Source of the DNA: Varroa destructor
Taxonomy: Eukaryota > Arthropoda > Arachnida > Mesostigmata > Varroidae
DNA: 64,000 nucleotides
NCBI RefSeq assembly: GCF_002443255.2
Contig: NW_019211455.1
Coordinates: forward strand, 46,254,960 to 46,318,959
Direction: 5' to 3'
Shown here: positions 1-12,443 of the stretch, piece after piece
Layout of the letters: each line of letters starts with the position of its first letter
How positions within the stretch are numbered: the first letter of the stretch is position 1
Made by a program: the position numbers and the translations under genes
Notes under the pieces: generated by a model
What the model saw: only the letters and a program-made list of their open reading frames with translations
Databases searched by the model: none
Told to the model about the DNA's origin: nothing

Positions 1-3000
1 AACGCTTTCCGATTTAATTTAAACAGTATTTAATAAATAGACGAATAAATAAATTATTATGGTATATCACCCTTGGTCTCGCAAAATTAAAGAAAAACTG
101 TATGTTACCTCTAGGATGTCCGTGTTATCAACGCACAGCAGTTGACACCTGTTTCAAAACCTAAATATATATATATATGTAATAAGTTCCTTTGATAGTG
201 TAGAATCAATTATATAGGGAAATTTTTGGCAAGAAAACGCATTATATTGTTCAAATTTTAATATAAAAAATTAAGTTACGGCACGTTTCTTCGGTCTGCT
301 AATTAATTTACTCATTGTTCCCTAATATTTTTTAGTTATCGGACAACGTAATAATGATTCGTTGGAGTGAGTATTATCCTCCATTCAACTTTCTACTAGG
401 TTTCAATAGGCAGGAAGCGATTTTGCCTCGTCTGTTGAATAGTTAGGTGTATTTAGTTGACGCAGCTGGGATATATTTGTATCGTTGTGTATGTAGCGTC
501 TTGTTCTTTTTAAGCGTCTCCCACAAAACATAAATAATCGATCGAGGTTTGCTGTAGCTCTACGGACAGATGTACCTCTGGGACTAGCCATTTTTTTTTT
601 TGGCTTTTTGATATCGAGCTAGAAATGTTACTTTTCATTAAAGGTGAAAGTTCTCTATAAAAACCAGTTCTTATACTTTGTGTTACTTAATGCCGGGCAA
701 CAGATTGAGAGGCAATGGAAAACCGTATTCTTTCATGACGTTCACTCAGTTTTTGGGGCACCCGGAGCTCCTAATTTTTAGAGTAAATCCTATGAATATA
801 AGGTGCCCATCGATAGTCATATGACCGCATTTCATTTTCTCAACCAGTTTACAAATTGCTTCAACTTCAAAAGCGCCTTCAATCGCTCCTTATCAACCTC
901 AGCTATCCGACAGAAGCGAGCTGCATCTTCCAGTCTTAACGTGCTATTCTTAAACGTGCCTCAGTTTTAGAGTACTCACTGTGCATGGCACGAATATCCC
1001 ATGGTGGTTCAACAATCGTTTGACTTCGATAAATAACGAAATAAAGTAAGTGAACGAATAAATACAAATAATTAATTATAGCAAACTTACAGAATGGAGA
1101 AAATACTTTCAAATCGTATGTAGAAGTAAAGAAACATGCAAGAGTATAAAGTAGGAAGATTAAAAACGTGTGCCTCTGAGTGACGGCTACTTTGGTGCTT
1201 GGCAGGATCGACTAGAACTTGGAACCCGTTAATCTAGCCAAAGATATTTTCGAGTAAATTTATCGCCTAGCTGCTCAAGTCCTCGTTCAGAGCCACGTAC
1301 AATTATATAGCCTATTGTACATATGACGTTGGTGCAACAAGCAAATAAAATTACCGCATTCATCGTGAAAACGTTTTTGAAACATGAAAAATTTGTAGTA
1401 GATGAAGACCGCCAATAGTCGTGCGGGACACGAAAGAATGGAACTATTAATTTAAATGAATAAAATCATTTTTCTACTTGTTATCCCTTATTCCGAAGAT
1501 CGTTCTACATTAAAAAGAAGCATGAGTATTGTTTCCTAGTATAGGAAACATGCTATCGATGCCAGCCCGAAGGGTTACATGTGCGTGATGCCTAGTCAAA
1601 ACCAGCTACGTCCTAAAAGATTCAACAGGGGGAACATCTGAGACAGCGCTGCTAGCGTCTGAAAATTTACTGATGAAAAATATCGAACAGATATTTACAG
1701 TGGGACGATTCGGAAGTGCGCACGATTCGGATGAGACAGTGAGACGCTCTAAACAGGACTCACATGAGCGATAAAGGTAGCATTTGAAACCGGCGTTGGC
1801 CTGACGACCGCTGGCGGCGCTTTTTTGCCTGTATATTAATTAATAAGTTCAATTCTGATAAAAGCAAAAATCCTGCGTACAAAGTAGCATAATTGGAAGA
1901 AATACTGAAACGAAGGTCTAAGGAAATGGCTAACACCAAGTCAAGTACCACCTGTGAATATTTGTCGAGTTCAGGGGTTACATTTGGGTTACTTTTATTT
2001 GTTTCATTTAAATAAAATATTGTTACAGAGCATAAATACGCTTTATTTAGAAGCTGCGTACATACGACTCTTGAGCTTTGCTTTGCTGATAGAAGGTTCG
2101 GAACAATTCGGCATGTTATTTTCGACGCTCATACATAAAACTGTCTAATGACTATTTGTGGAAGGGACGTTGTGTGACAGTACGTACGGCCGGCCCTTCA
2201 TCACCTGCTGTCTAGAGAAAAACTAAAGAGCCCAGATGAAGAGGAACCCAGGCGACAGAATGGGTTAGATGCGCGCCTGCGTCAATCTGCGAACCCGGAA
2301 GGCTCCAACTGTTATAAACGGTCATTTGTAGAAAGGAGTCAGGGTTTCCTTGTCTGGACCTCCGAAATTAACATTATTTAACTAACGTACGGTTTTCTTT
2401 TTTAGTTTACAGATGCATGATCTTAGCTTGACCCTTTTACGCTTAGAGTCTGCCGCATTGAACCTTCTCCGTTACACTAAATACTCCGTTTTGCTTGTAG
2501 ATTTGTTGCTAGATCGGACGCGTCCATAATATGTTCTTATTGTATATCCTGCTCAATAAACAAGCATGCATATTCAATTGCAGGGACCACTCGTTGATTT
2601 TGTGACGACTCTCTAAAATGCCTAAGCAGCATTAACAAAGACGACGCCGGACGTTTGAAAGTTATCTCGGCAACGCAAGGGGTTTCTATAGAACTGACGA
2701 GCGACCATACTTAGTCATGGTCGCGCTGGCAATGTCAGCCTTAAACAAACTCTAAGTCGGGCAAGAACTTCGATTGTCCATCTCCCCGTACTGCGATTGT
2801 TGATGTTGAGGCTGATCCAAAGTTCGGCGAAGTTCGCTCTATCGAGTTTTTTTGGGATCAAAGGTTCTTTCCAACGGTTATTCGTTCTCGTCGCGACGGC
2901 ACCATTGATCTGTTTTTGGCTTAAATGCAGCTATTTCGGTCCACTCCTCCGGTCCTTCAGTCCAACCTCCAGTTATCTTAAGAATATCAACGTTTATGAT

Positions 3001-6000
3001 GTCGCTGCTCCTTCTGGGGAAGGCGTTTATGATGATTAGCGCTATTAAAATTTACCGTACGGATTAAGTCCTGGCGCGTAATATACCAGTGGTAATGAGA
3101 TTTCATAAAATACGGGTGCACGGTGCTCGAGCCTGGTCTTGCTCTTCAAAAGGATTCCATAATGGAACTAAGCTAAGCGCAGCTGATGTTGACACAGAAT
3201 GCATCAGGCAGTCCGGAAAAAAAAACTATACTCACGTCAGATCCGTGCCATTTGTGGAAGAATGGAATACACCTGTTCATAAGCAGCTTTTTCGCACGGG
3301 CTATAAGGTGGGATCGAATATTTACGACGCCAGATGGCGCTAGTGTGCCCATTACTGCGTTGGTAAATGAAAGGCATATTAGTCTGATACTTTTCCGCTA
3401 TGTTTAATAATAAGGAATAAATAATCTGTCCATCAAGTCTGCCATTAAAACAAGTATTGTCTGGGCAATTGCTCTGGAGCAATCTACTTAATACACTTCG
3501 ATTCCATTAGTCATCTGAACATAGCCAAGATATAGCATATGTTCTTGCAGATCCTATTCAACTGCTAGTTTACTTAAACTTTTGATATTTCACTGCAGTC
3601 GTACTCGAAGTACAAAAGTAACGTCGCTTAAACCGTTATGGTTATCTTTCTGTTAACCTTTCAGACTTTATCTTTGCGACACGAGCCCCCCAGACGGGGC
3701 CGTATAGATAGCACGTATTGAATAGACGGCAGGGATTGAATGTATGTTCATCAAAAAAAAAAACCTAATAATAGACAACGACTATTCTAATTCAGGGCGG
3801 AAAAGTCTCCAGGGACCCGACTGACACTTCTGTTGGTCTTCCTCTTTCATAGCAGAAGTTAATGTAACAGCTACGAGTATTTCGCAGTTACCTAACTTAG
3901 TCCGACAACTTCTGACAACAGATTCGGTTGCTAGTCTTGGATCTACGCCACAGTAACTATGCGCAAGCACTTCCCCTTCGAAAAATTGCTTTTTGGCACA
4001 TGAAATAGATCTGTGAGCAGAAGTGTATCTATCTGTGTGTTTTTCGTCATCAGTGATGACCTCATATAATACACAAAAATTATCATATACTTTGTCTGAA
4101 ACTTGAGTATCCCTGGCACGAACGTCTTATTCAGAATAACCCTAACAACTGTTTTATCAGTACCAAAAAACGCCACCTTCCAGTTGAGCGGTTACTCAGC
4201 TTGCGGGTCTAAACGCGTTCCGTTCGACAGAAATTAAGTCAAACGGTCAGCTGGCCACAGCTGTGAACCTATTTTCGCATTAGATCTATTAGAGATATGA
4301 AGCTCTGGCTTTAAAACGATTTGTTACAAATCGCAATGTAAACCACGACTTCAATTAGGTCATGGTCATCGTTGTTAATTTGACGGGTCAGCGAAACGTT
4401 GTTTGCCAAAAATATATGACGTATTGTCAAACGACTTCGTAATTTTAACTAGCAGTTCTAATGATTCTATGAAAAAATGCCGCATAGCCATTTTGTATGT
4501 GTTCCTTAGAGCATTTCGTACTATAAAAACTGTCTTGGCTAGTATTTCGGTGTAGCACTCCCCAATTTTACAGGTGACTGCGTAGCAGCTGCAGTCTTCA
4601 TATCATCGAACGTATCGCTGTTATAGTACCTTTTATGTATATGTACTGAATTCATGTTGGTTTTCTATTTTCTGCCCAGATTGCTAGTTACATAGGTATA
4701 CGGACAGGTCCATGATATGATTCTTTTGATTTCGCTTTAATCGTACATAGTCTGTCGCAGACTGATCCCGTTCAGTCAACATGATATCCCCACAAATGTT
4801 CCACGCATGGATATCGTTAGAAATGTCCTTATCGTACACCATAGGCCACGTCATACTAAATGCATTCGTTTGTTGAATCATTTCCATCATGATTTATATT
4901 ATATCTTCTATATCATTTATGTCAGGCAAATCGCAGATTAGTGACTCTGTCACTATCTAGCAGCCCGCTGAAGAAAGACGGCCCATTTCACGGATTACCC
5001 TGTCAAACAGGAAATATGAACGTAAAGTCGAAAAACAACAAATACGCCGTATTGTATAGGCCGCCGCATGCAGGTGTGGGCTGAATTTTCAGGGCACAGA
5101 TGATCGGAGGCAGAACAATAGATAACTTGCTACAGAGTATCCATTCTACATAGTCTACAAACGCGCATCGACACTACATTTTAGCGTAGTATTTATTTCG
5201 TTGTTTGGTCTGGATTAGTTTGTTTTACGACATGCATCGAATCTTGTAGTCATTCTCTATATACGGTTTTCTTCATCGTGTTTAAGGGCCTTTCGTTCCT
5301 GGTCATCATATTGTTCCTCGTTGTTAGTAAAGTAACATAAAGTCGATGAGCTGTTATTATAATGTACAATAATAGTTGACGCGTTGACCGTGACGCGACC
5401 AGGATTTTCAGGCCGAGAAACAGCATCAGTAATATCTCACTGCGTTCGGCGTCAGTAGAGCTTCGCTTTTATAGAACGATTAATCGATCGACTGTGGCCA
5501 ATTGTTATGCTTGCTCGTCGTGCCTAGAGCGGCGACCAAAGAAGCTACTACATATCGAAAGTCTACAGATTTGCATACAGGTAGCTGTCAAAAGGACATA
5601 AGCAGAGGTAAGTCAGGCACAGAGAAAGCCCTTCGTACGCCGGCCAGTCTGGCGCAATCGAACCACTCGTGATAATAACGGTCATGGTATATGCGTGACG
5701 ACAGATAAGGCAGTAGATTTTGGGACGTACCAATCGGTATAGCTTCCAGCGAAGTCTACGGAACGTCCCAGCATTAAAATGTGGTCTGTGGCGCTGTTTG
5801 GAATTAATCAGGTCTGATAGCGTATCGACCTTACAGCCATAGTGTTCATAGGGTCTAGCCGGAATGCAAATCTGTTGATCGCATTTGATCATTTGTTCCG
5901 CTTGCGTGTCTAACTGGCGAACTTCGTTCCAGCGGATACGGTCTGCTCGTCTGAAAGCGGAGTCACTCCGATAGGTTGCCATTCAGATAAAGGGCGCAAC

Positions 6001-6392
6001 CTATCCTTGAAAAAGTCACTTTACAATAGTGCATAAGGTTCCACTATCACTCTGTACGATATTACATGGCCATCGAGCTTGGAACAGGGGCCATCTGGCG
6101 GACACAGATAAAACGTGTAACAAACATGGCACGATGGACGCTCGTTATGATATTTCATTAGAGCTAGTGGATGCTATAACACGATCGATGTCGAGTTTAA
6201 CCGCGATCTTTTTTATTGAACTGGCTTGCTTTCAGAAATTTTCCAAAGGTACGCCTAATTATATAGGCAGAAGGTGGTCTTCGAGTTCCTATCTTAATAT
6301 AAGTTAACAATTCAGTTTTGCGTGAGCTGCCCATGTTCGCCCAGAGTGCGTAAGTAAGTTGGGTGCGGGTGATTTTCACAGCCTAATCTTAC
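1..6392. other. Intergenic or intronic DNA, no gene identified
   Basis: I see no recognisable protein domain here. Open frames are short and overlap on both strands. The longest is a minus-strand frame of 139 codons at 5563-5982, which resembles no family I know and has no convincing splice context. If the AP-1 gamma gene at 7207 is intact, its upstream exons should lie on the plus strand of this stretch, in the assembly gap, or outside the window; I did not find them. A short AT run is present near 168-178. Confidence 0.5.
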
Positions 6393-6465
6393 CTACGACT
6401 TTTGATGCGATGATTTATCAAGTTGAACACAGCTGCAGATATCTCGCAATTTTGATATACCCGTT
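6393..6465 (-). CDS. Candidate internal exon, unknown gene
   Basis: A 73-nt minus-strand segment lies between a good acceptor (pyrimidine-rich, ending TTTCTGTTTCAG) and a good donor (GTAAGATT). One of its three frames is open throughout, with two leading bases and 23 codons beginning RVYQNCEISA. The other two frames contain a stop, one of them at the very end. The segment is short enough that an open frame is expected by chance, so the call rests on the splice sites. I do not recognise the peptide and found no partner exon. Confidence 0.22.
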
Positions 6466-6510
6466 CTGAAACAGAAATGAAATGAGTATATCCCAAAAAA
6501 CTCTTAGATG

Positions 6511-6532
6511 AAAATCATTCACGAATGATTTT
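6511..6532. repeat. Small perfect hairpin
   Basis: Nine-base arms (AAAATCATT / AATGATTTT) enclose a CACG tetraloop. It is AT-rich and isolated, with no gene next to it that it would terminate. Chance occurrence is plausible. Confidence 0.4.
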
Positions 6533-6991
6533 TTATGTTTAATAATGCACCGTCTCATTTGGGTGTTTTATAAGCCAAGCTTTCGCATTATGATGATATA
6601 TATGTGATAATGATTTGAAAAGTCAGTCTATACATTGTTTTCAGGGATGAAAAATAGCCTTTTTTTTTTTCAATATCTTTTGTTGTTGTTTCTTATTTAT
6701 TTAATCATATTTGAGAATTTTTTAAAAACTCTGTACAATTAATATGGTTCCATATTGATTCCATGTACCAGTTTCAGTGCACAGCTTTTCTATCAAATTA
6801 ACGTTCAGTGGCGAAAAAAAAATGATAAAAAGCAGTTTAAGGCTAAAAATAATAACATGTCTGAAAATAATTTCACAGGCTGGCATGAGATGGTAGACGA
6901 AACTGAATGACTGTTTACACAAAATGTATCTTTTATATGGGGATTTTCTAAAATGTTTTCTTTATACAGAAAAAAAGTCTGAACGATTGTT

Positions 6992-7016
6992 NNNNNNNNN
7001 NNNNNNNNNNNNNNNN
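6992..7016. other. Assembly gap of 25 N
   Basis: A run of 25 unknown bases lies in AT-rich DNA about 190 bp before the first AP-1 gamma exon. The length is probably a placeholder, so the true distance is unknown and upstream AP-1 gamma exons could be missing here. Confidence 0.98.
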
Positions 7017-7206
7017 ATTTAGCTCTACTCTTCAAAATTTCTTTATATATATGTATAGATTTTTATTTTATTTATTTTCTTAGCCTTTTTGCAATATTCT
7101 CTTTAAGCGAAGTAATGCGAAATAAGATATACGGAGCGTACGGTGCTTGTTGTCCTTTTATACCAACAAGAGTCACTAACATGTTTCCCTATCTTCTTCT
7201 GGGCAG

Positions 7207-7737
7207 GTGGCCGTACAGAAGACATTCCAACTAGAGATGCTACCACCGACAGGAAATAGCTTACAGCCCAAAAATTTAAGTAAGCATTTCTATATTTTCG
7301 TAAAACATTGTTGGCACCAGCGAATGAATTTCAGCGAAAAAGTACGATGTTACAGCCCAAAACTCTCAGTAATCCGTAACGTTCTTTCAATTGTCCTTAA
7401 AACATCCCTCGACAAACCTGTTTGCAACTGTAATAATAGCGCAAATGTAATAACACTGTAATAATAATAAGTATCGCTCTAAACCACCTGTCTATATTTG
7501 CTAGGTAGAAACAATCTTAATTCGGTAATCGCTTGCTCATCGTCTCCTTTTCGTATATTAATTTTATTATTCATTCTTTATCTAGGTGAAATTCAGCAAA
7601 CCGTAAAGGTTACGCCACCAGTGAATGGAACAGGCTCTAAGCTTCGAATGCGACTACGACTGAGTTACATACGAGGGTCCGGCGTGGAAAAGACCACGCA
7701 ACAAGGCGAAGTGAACAACTTCCCGGGACTCTGGTAA
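7207..7737 (+). CDS. AP1G1: AP-1 complex gamma-adaptin, last two exons (ear domain)
   Basis: This is the C-terminal end of the large gamma subunit of the AP-1 clathrin adaptor, which sorts cargo at the trans-Golgi network and endosomes; the ear binds accessory proteins. Exon A is 7207-7279 (73 nt), after acceptor TCTTCTTCTGGGCAG and before donor GTAAGC. Exon B is 7586-7737, after TTTATCTAG, ending in TAA. The intron splits a codon after its first base, and the joined frame reads VAVQKTFQLEMLPP, then QQTVKVTPPVN, KLRMRLRLSYIRG and EVNNFPGLW, 74 residues in all. This matches the family pattern AVPKxFQLQ, TQxxKVxNP, LRMRIxLxY and EVNNFPPxxW. EVNNFP favours gamma-adaptin over GGA proteins, whose ears end differently. 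The C-terminus is slightly shorter than usual. The trunk, hinge and first half of the ear were not found, so the gene is partial here. The gene symbol is by family; orthology to one vertebrate paralogue is not implied. Confidence 0.88.
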
Positions 7738-10700
7738 CAATCGCCGCTGATGAAAATTGCAAATACCGAGCAAGCCGTAGCGACGTCAGCTTCGACTCCG
7801 GTTCAGCCGATTCTCGCTCGCTACGATATGGGTCGATTTTTGTGATCGCAGTAACCCTAACGCAATTAAGAAGATCATCGATGCACAGCAGGCGACACAG
7901 TCATACTATTAGATCATCGTATAAGAGTTCCAGCTGTAAGCTATATCATTGCAGAAAGAGGAAAAAGAAAACGAAGACGAAACAAGCTGTGCTTATTTAC
8001 TAAATGTACAACATATTTTATCTTTTAAAAGATGTATACATATATATGAAGGGAAAAAATATATAAATGCATACATTCAGCTGGTTGGTGAAATGGACAC
8101 GTTATTAATAGAAGCTTTGGACAAAGTAGTGTACGCTAATGCGACTAGTGGTATACAAGAACCGGAAATGATGAGGTTCAGCGCAATAAACAAGAAACAA
8201 AAAAAGCATACGTTTATTGCAAAAGCCCTGACCAGTGAGTTACGAGGAGCAGCCTGGGATCAACGTTGCGCTATCGAAGTCGCCCAGGGTTGAATTGCGC
8301 AGTGAATTAATTATTATGTCAGCGAGGAGGCCTGTTAAGTCGAATCTATAAAGGCTACTTTAGCTGGAGCTGATATCATTTCATACGTAAAACGTACGAA
8401 GCCAATCGGAGAAACATAGTACAGTTCAGAAACATTATGGAAAATGAAAAGAAGCAAAAAGACGAATGTGGGCCGGGTACAGAGCACTTCATATGCAACA
8501 TTAGTCGAATATGGAAGAGTTAATGATAGCATCGTGTTATAATTATTAATTTATTAATCATATATGTTTTTAGACATCTTGAAAGACAGGTGCCGATAGG
8601 CAAAATAGTTGCCAACAGCTTACATGTGAACCCTCGCGTCAGTGATATGACAGTGCAGTCAAAGCCATTCAACTGCCGATCCAAACAAACTACGAATATA
8701 AATGGAATAAAGAATTTATTGAAGGGTGTAGTTCCTGACCTATTATTATTATTTCTGGGCAAATCGAGTCAGTGTTTCTGTACACGGTGAAGAACTAAAG
8801 AAGATAACGCGGACTAAGATAAATTGAAATTTGTCGGATTTTCAAACCGTTATACACTAACCGTTATCATGAATTTAATTATCTCATTATATTTATCAGT
8901 GAACTGAGATGTACATGATAGTGCATAATAAGATCACGTACAAGGCGCAATCTCCTCAACTAATTACTAATTGACGAAATGGAAGGTGACATGAGAAATG
9001 CATTTGTCTGTTTCTTTACTATTAGCAAACGGCTCATTTGGGTTGAGTAAGTACAAGAATGTTTTGTTTAGAGTTTTTAGGTTGTTTGTGGACTGACACA
9101 GCATAGACAATTGGCCTCTAAGATGTGTTACTTAAACAATAGACTTATTTCAGTGAGTTGTATAATTATAACCGCAAATTTATTCGGCAAAAGCGGCAGA
9201 GTCACAGAGACAAACATACGAAGAGAACGGCTAATGTCAGTTAGTAGCCGTGAGGCGACCGTTTAGCGCAGAATGCAGATCTGTATAAATCACGACAATA
9301 TTAGGGCAACTGCGGTAGAACTACGCTGAATTGCGGACCGGAATATTGTTTGGAACGAAAATAGAAGTGATTAGCGGGCTAGCTTTGTCAGTAGAAAAAG
9401 AGGTGTCTATGTAAAATGAGTGCAGAGACTAATATATGACACATGCAACGTGATATAAGCTATGTTTGTTGTGCCGCAAGAAGATTAGCATATGCAGAAT
9501 TTCTACTGTGGAGGCTATTCTATAGGGATATTTATCCTTCAAACATCCGTTGCAGACTGGATAGACTGCGCGCTTACATGATTTGTATAAATAATTTACG
9601 GGGTAGGACTGAAATCACACAATGTTCTTGGAAAATCGAACTATCGCAGCAAGCAGCGAATCCCAAGGAGTGAGAAATATCGGAAACGCAAATTTTTGAA
9701 CGTTCGCAAAAACCTTCGATTATTAATATTTATGTAACCGTGTGTGGGTACGCAGATTGAGTGAAAAAAAAAGTTATTTAGAGTGTAATTAAGATTAGAG
9801 CAGAATCAAATAGCTAATGAGTGTGAAAGACTAACAAGCAATGGAATAGGAGGTGGAGGGAAACTAATTATATGAATATAGATGACTGTCAGTTTATCAT
9901 TATTTGTGAAAGTGACATATATATGTAAAAAAAAAAATTACGTAACAGGCAAAAATCCACACAAAAATCGAGAAAACGGATTCCGAGAGGCGAGCAAGTA
10001 GAGAACTGTGAAAATTAATTTCAGAGAATTATCATTAATTTATAAATCTAAAGGTCACGATGACAGAGACAAATTAACTATCTGAATATTATTGATGATA
10101 TTAGCAAATCAAAAAGAGAAAGACAGTTACAAATAAAGAATGAGTCTGAAACAAAGGGAGTAGACAGCCAATTTGCAAGAAACGTGAGAAATCCTTATCG
10201 AATTAGATTGTTTAGCTCGTTATAGATAGATTATTGTTAATTATGACTAAGTGTAGTGTTTGACCGAGAGGGATCATTTCTGCGATATGGCAGACAAATA
10301 CTACGTTCCTGAAAAGAAAACATCGATGAATCGCGAATTAAGTTGCCGAAAACCGAAAACCAGTACATCATAGAGGTTTCAATGTTGAAACTGATTGTGC
10401 TTTAACCGAAAAGCACATGGAAAACTCTACAGGTGCTTGCTCATAACCTAATATTTTAAAGGTCCGTGCAAAAAAGACAAGTCCGTGCCTAAAATTAACT
10501 AAACAAGGGTGGAGACTCATAGATTTTTTAGCTGTTGAGACGTGTGGGGACAAAGAGTTGTAGAGAAAAATAAAGATGATCGTTCCTCCGCTTTTAAAAA
10601 TGAACATTGGTGACTCTTAGGAAGGAAAATGTGTCGTAACAAAGAACAAATTATCGCATTATTGTTGTTACGTGTAAATATTGTGGTAGCGTTTTGAAAA

Positions 10701-10789
10701 GTAGTTTTTTTCTGCTAGAAGGAAAACATTTCCAGCTCAAGTTGAGATTATAGTTACGCCTCTCTTCACATTTCACTCAATGCAGCTTC
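7738..10789. other. 3' flank of AP-1 gamma and intergenic DNA
   Basis: Possible polyadenylation signals for the AP-1 gamma gene are AATAAA at 8185-8190 and 8706-8711 on the plus strand. A 114-codon frame at 7949-8293 starts only at a TTG and looks like untranslated sequence. The rest is AT-rich with short random frames and no gene I can support. Confidence 0.5.
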
Positions 10790-10795
10790 TTTATT
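10790..10795 (-). terminator. Candidate polyadenylation signal of TRMT5
   Basis: This is the nearest AATAAA I see downstream of the TRMT5 stop codon on the minus strand, about 250 bases after it, in an AT-rich stretch. Confidence 0.4.
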
Positions 10796-11045
10796 ATTAT
10801 AATTATTACTACATACTTTTTTGTTTTCATAACTGTACTATTTTGCTTAATACCACTATTGCCGCCTCGTACTTTTTTGTCACGCATATTAAAATTCTTC
10901 TCAACACAATCGATAAACTGTACACCCACAGACCATCACTCTATACGACACAACCCATGTAATAATCTTGTCCTGGTCTCACCCCGTCATATATGTTTGC
11001 TCTACACGCTTTTTGTAATTAATTATACTACCAGTATTATAAGCA

Positions 11046-12443
11046 TTATTTTACATCGTCGGATGTTTTCATCTTCTTCTTCTCGGATGGTCCCGTTTCG
11101 TCGGTACTACTTGTCTCTGTACTTACAGCATTCCCAGCTGTAATACCGTGGCTTCCGCTGGCAGAACCGCCATGGTCAGCTGGACATTCCGTACTGCTCG
11201 CCCCAATATTAGCGCCAGTTGTTGTTGCGCTCTTTTTAGTAATGTATTTGAGAACGAAGCTTGCCCGCACCATATCTTTACCTGGAGCGACACTCCGTAC
11301 AAAGTGCGCCTTATCCTCGTCCAGTTGGAAGGGTAACGCTACCCCCAGCTTGACGCCGAGGTGCTTCCGTACTAACGACCATGTCGTAGCCGTTCGCTTG
11401 CAATCTGAACGAACGAAACAGTAGCAATGAATTTTCAGTACACATCCCGCTGGCAATTTAAGAGTTGGAAACACATCGAGAAATTCGAGCGCCACCGCCG
11501 GCAAATTCATTGTAATGTGGATATCCTGGCCTAAATAAAGTGCTGCCTTCGAGACGAGAACCTGCCGAAGGAACTCACGCCCGTCAAGTTTGAATGCCTC
11601 GACCCTATGTTCGATCTTGTTTCGCTTGAGATTTTTGACGAGATACTCGTAGCTATCTGGATTAAGGTCGTTCGCATAGATGGTGCAACCTTTCTTTGCC
11701 GCTGGCATCGTGAACGGCCCCACGCCGGCAAACACGTCGAATAAGATACTGTTTCTACTTAACAGTTTCGTAATACGGTCATGCTCTGTCGACAGACGCG
11801 GATTCCAGTACACCTTTGAAAAGTCGAATTCGTACACGCAACCATTCTCTTTGACCCGAGCTATCGTACTGCCTTCGCCAGCCAGTATTTCAAAATTGAA
11901 ATTCCGAAACTCGTTCTGTATCTCGGCCGTCTTATTCACTACAATCTGTATGTTTTTCGTTTTGTCAAGCAGAACTTGGCCAATAACCTTCTTGTATGGG
12001 AGGAGGTGCTCACGCAAATTCAAATGGAGAATATGACCAACGATACTGAAGCCAGCTCCACCAGTTCCGCCTGTCGCCTTACTAAGGACTTTTTTTAGGA
12101 TGACGTCAGCAGGAAAATTGTCATAGCCAAGATCAATTTCTGTCGGTTGAATTTCGTATTGTCGAATGATATGGTCGTTGAGTTTTTCCGAATCGAATAT
12201 GATCCTTCGTCCACCGTCGGGCAGTTCCTGAACGGGCTTGAAGTTTGCTACCTTGAGGAAAAGCTGTTTCATTTTTTCGAGGATATCATTGAATGACGAT
12301 GGGTCCGTCACTGTTGTACAGGGTACGGAGAACTTAGCGTTGAATTTATCGCGATCCAGCTCCGTCATACCGATGACGGCATCTGGAGGAGAAATTTTTT
12401 TGTACATTTTCGACGGGGGTAGAGACCGGCAGGCGCGAAACAT
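11046..12443 (-). CDS. TRMT5: tRNA (guanine(37)-N1)-methyltransferase, Trm5 family
   Basis: The enzyme transfers a methyl group from S-adenosylmethionine to N1 of guanine 37, next to the anticodon, which prevents +1 frameshifting; animal forms act in mitochondria and cytosol/nucleus. The single 465-codon frame is complete; human TRMT5 is 509 residues. Visible parts: family N-terminus SPPDAVIGMTELDRDKF (18-34), middle domain GHILHLNLREHLLPYKK (136-152), Rossmann motif I DVFAGVGPFTMPAA (236-249), the acidic SAM loop ANDLNPDSYEYL (257-268), DGREF (287-291), and the motif IV position MNLPAVALEFLD (312-323). The fold ends near VLKYITKKS (about 405). Residues 406-465 are a Ser/Thr/Gly-rich tail ending in a lysine cluster, probably disordered. 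The first 12 residues (MFRACRSLPPSK) are basic and could be a mitochondrial presequence, with Met13 as an alternative start. The gene is intronless and lies 257 bp downstream of CCDC12 on the same strand. Confidence 0.95.
   Translation of the reverse strand: MFRACRSLPPSKMYKKISPPDAVIGMTELDRDKFNAKFSVPCTTVTDPSSFNDILEKMKQLFLKVANFKPVQELPDGGRRIIFDSEKLNDHIIRQYEIQPTEIDLGYDNFPADVILKKVLSKATGGTGGAGFSIVGHILHLNLREHLLPYKKVIGQVLLDKTKNIQIVVNKTAEIQNEFRNFNFEILAGEGSTIARVKENGCVYEFDFSKVYWNPRLSTEHDRITKLLSRNSILFDVFAGVGPFTMPAAKKGCTIYANDLNPDSYEYLVKNLKRNKIEHRVEAFKLDGREFLRQVLVSKAALYLGQDIHITMNLPAVALEFLDVFPTLKLPAGCVLKIHCYCFVRSDCKRTATTWSLVRKHLGVKLGVALPFQLDEDKAHFVRSVAPGKDMVRASFVLKYITKKSATTTGANIGASSTECPADHGGSASGSHGITAGNAVSTETSSTDETGPSEKKKMKTSDDVK

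Noticed and set aside
2797..3039. Plus-strand frames with protein-like stretches
   Set aside because: Frames are under 81 codons and overlapping; no family similarity or splice sites convincing enough.
5563..5982. 139-codon minus-strand frame
   Set aside because: It has no recognisable domain, ordinary composition for translated noncoding DNA of this GC content and no transcript-like context. One frame of this length in 64 kb is compatible with chance.
7949..8293. 114-codon plus-strand frame after AP-1 gamma
   Set aside because: It begins at TTG, lies in the probable 3' untranslated region, and its sequence resembles no family.
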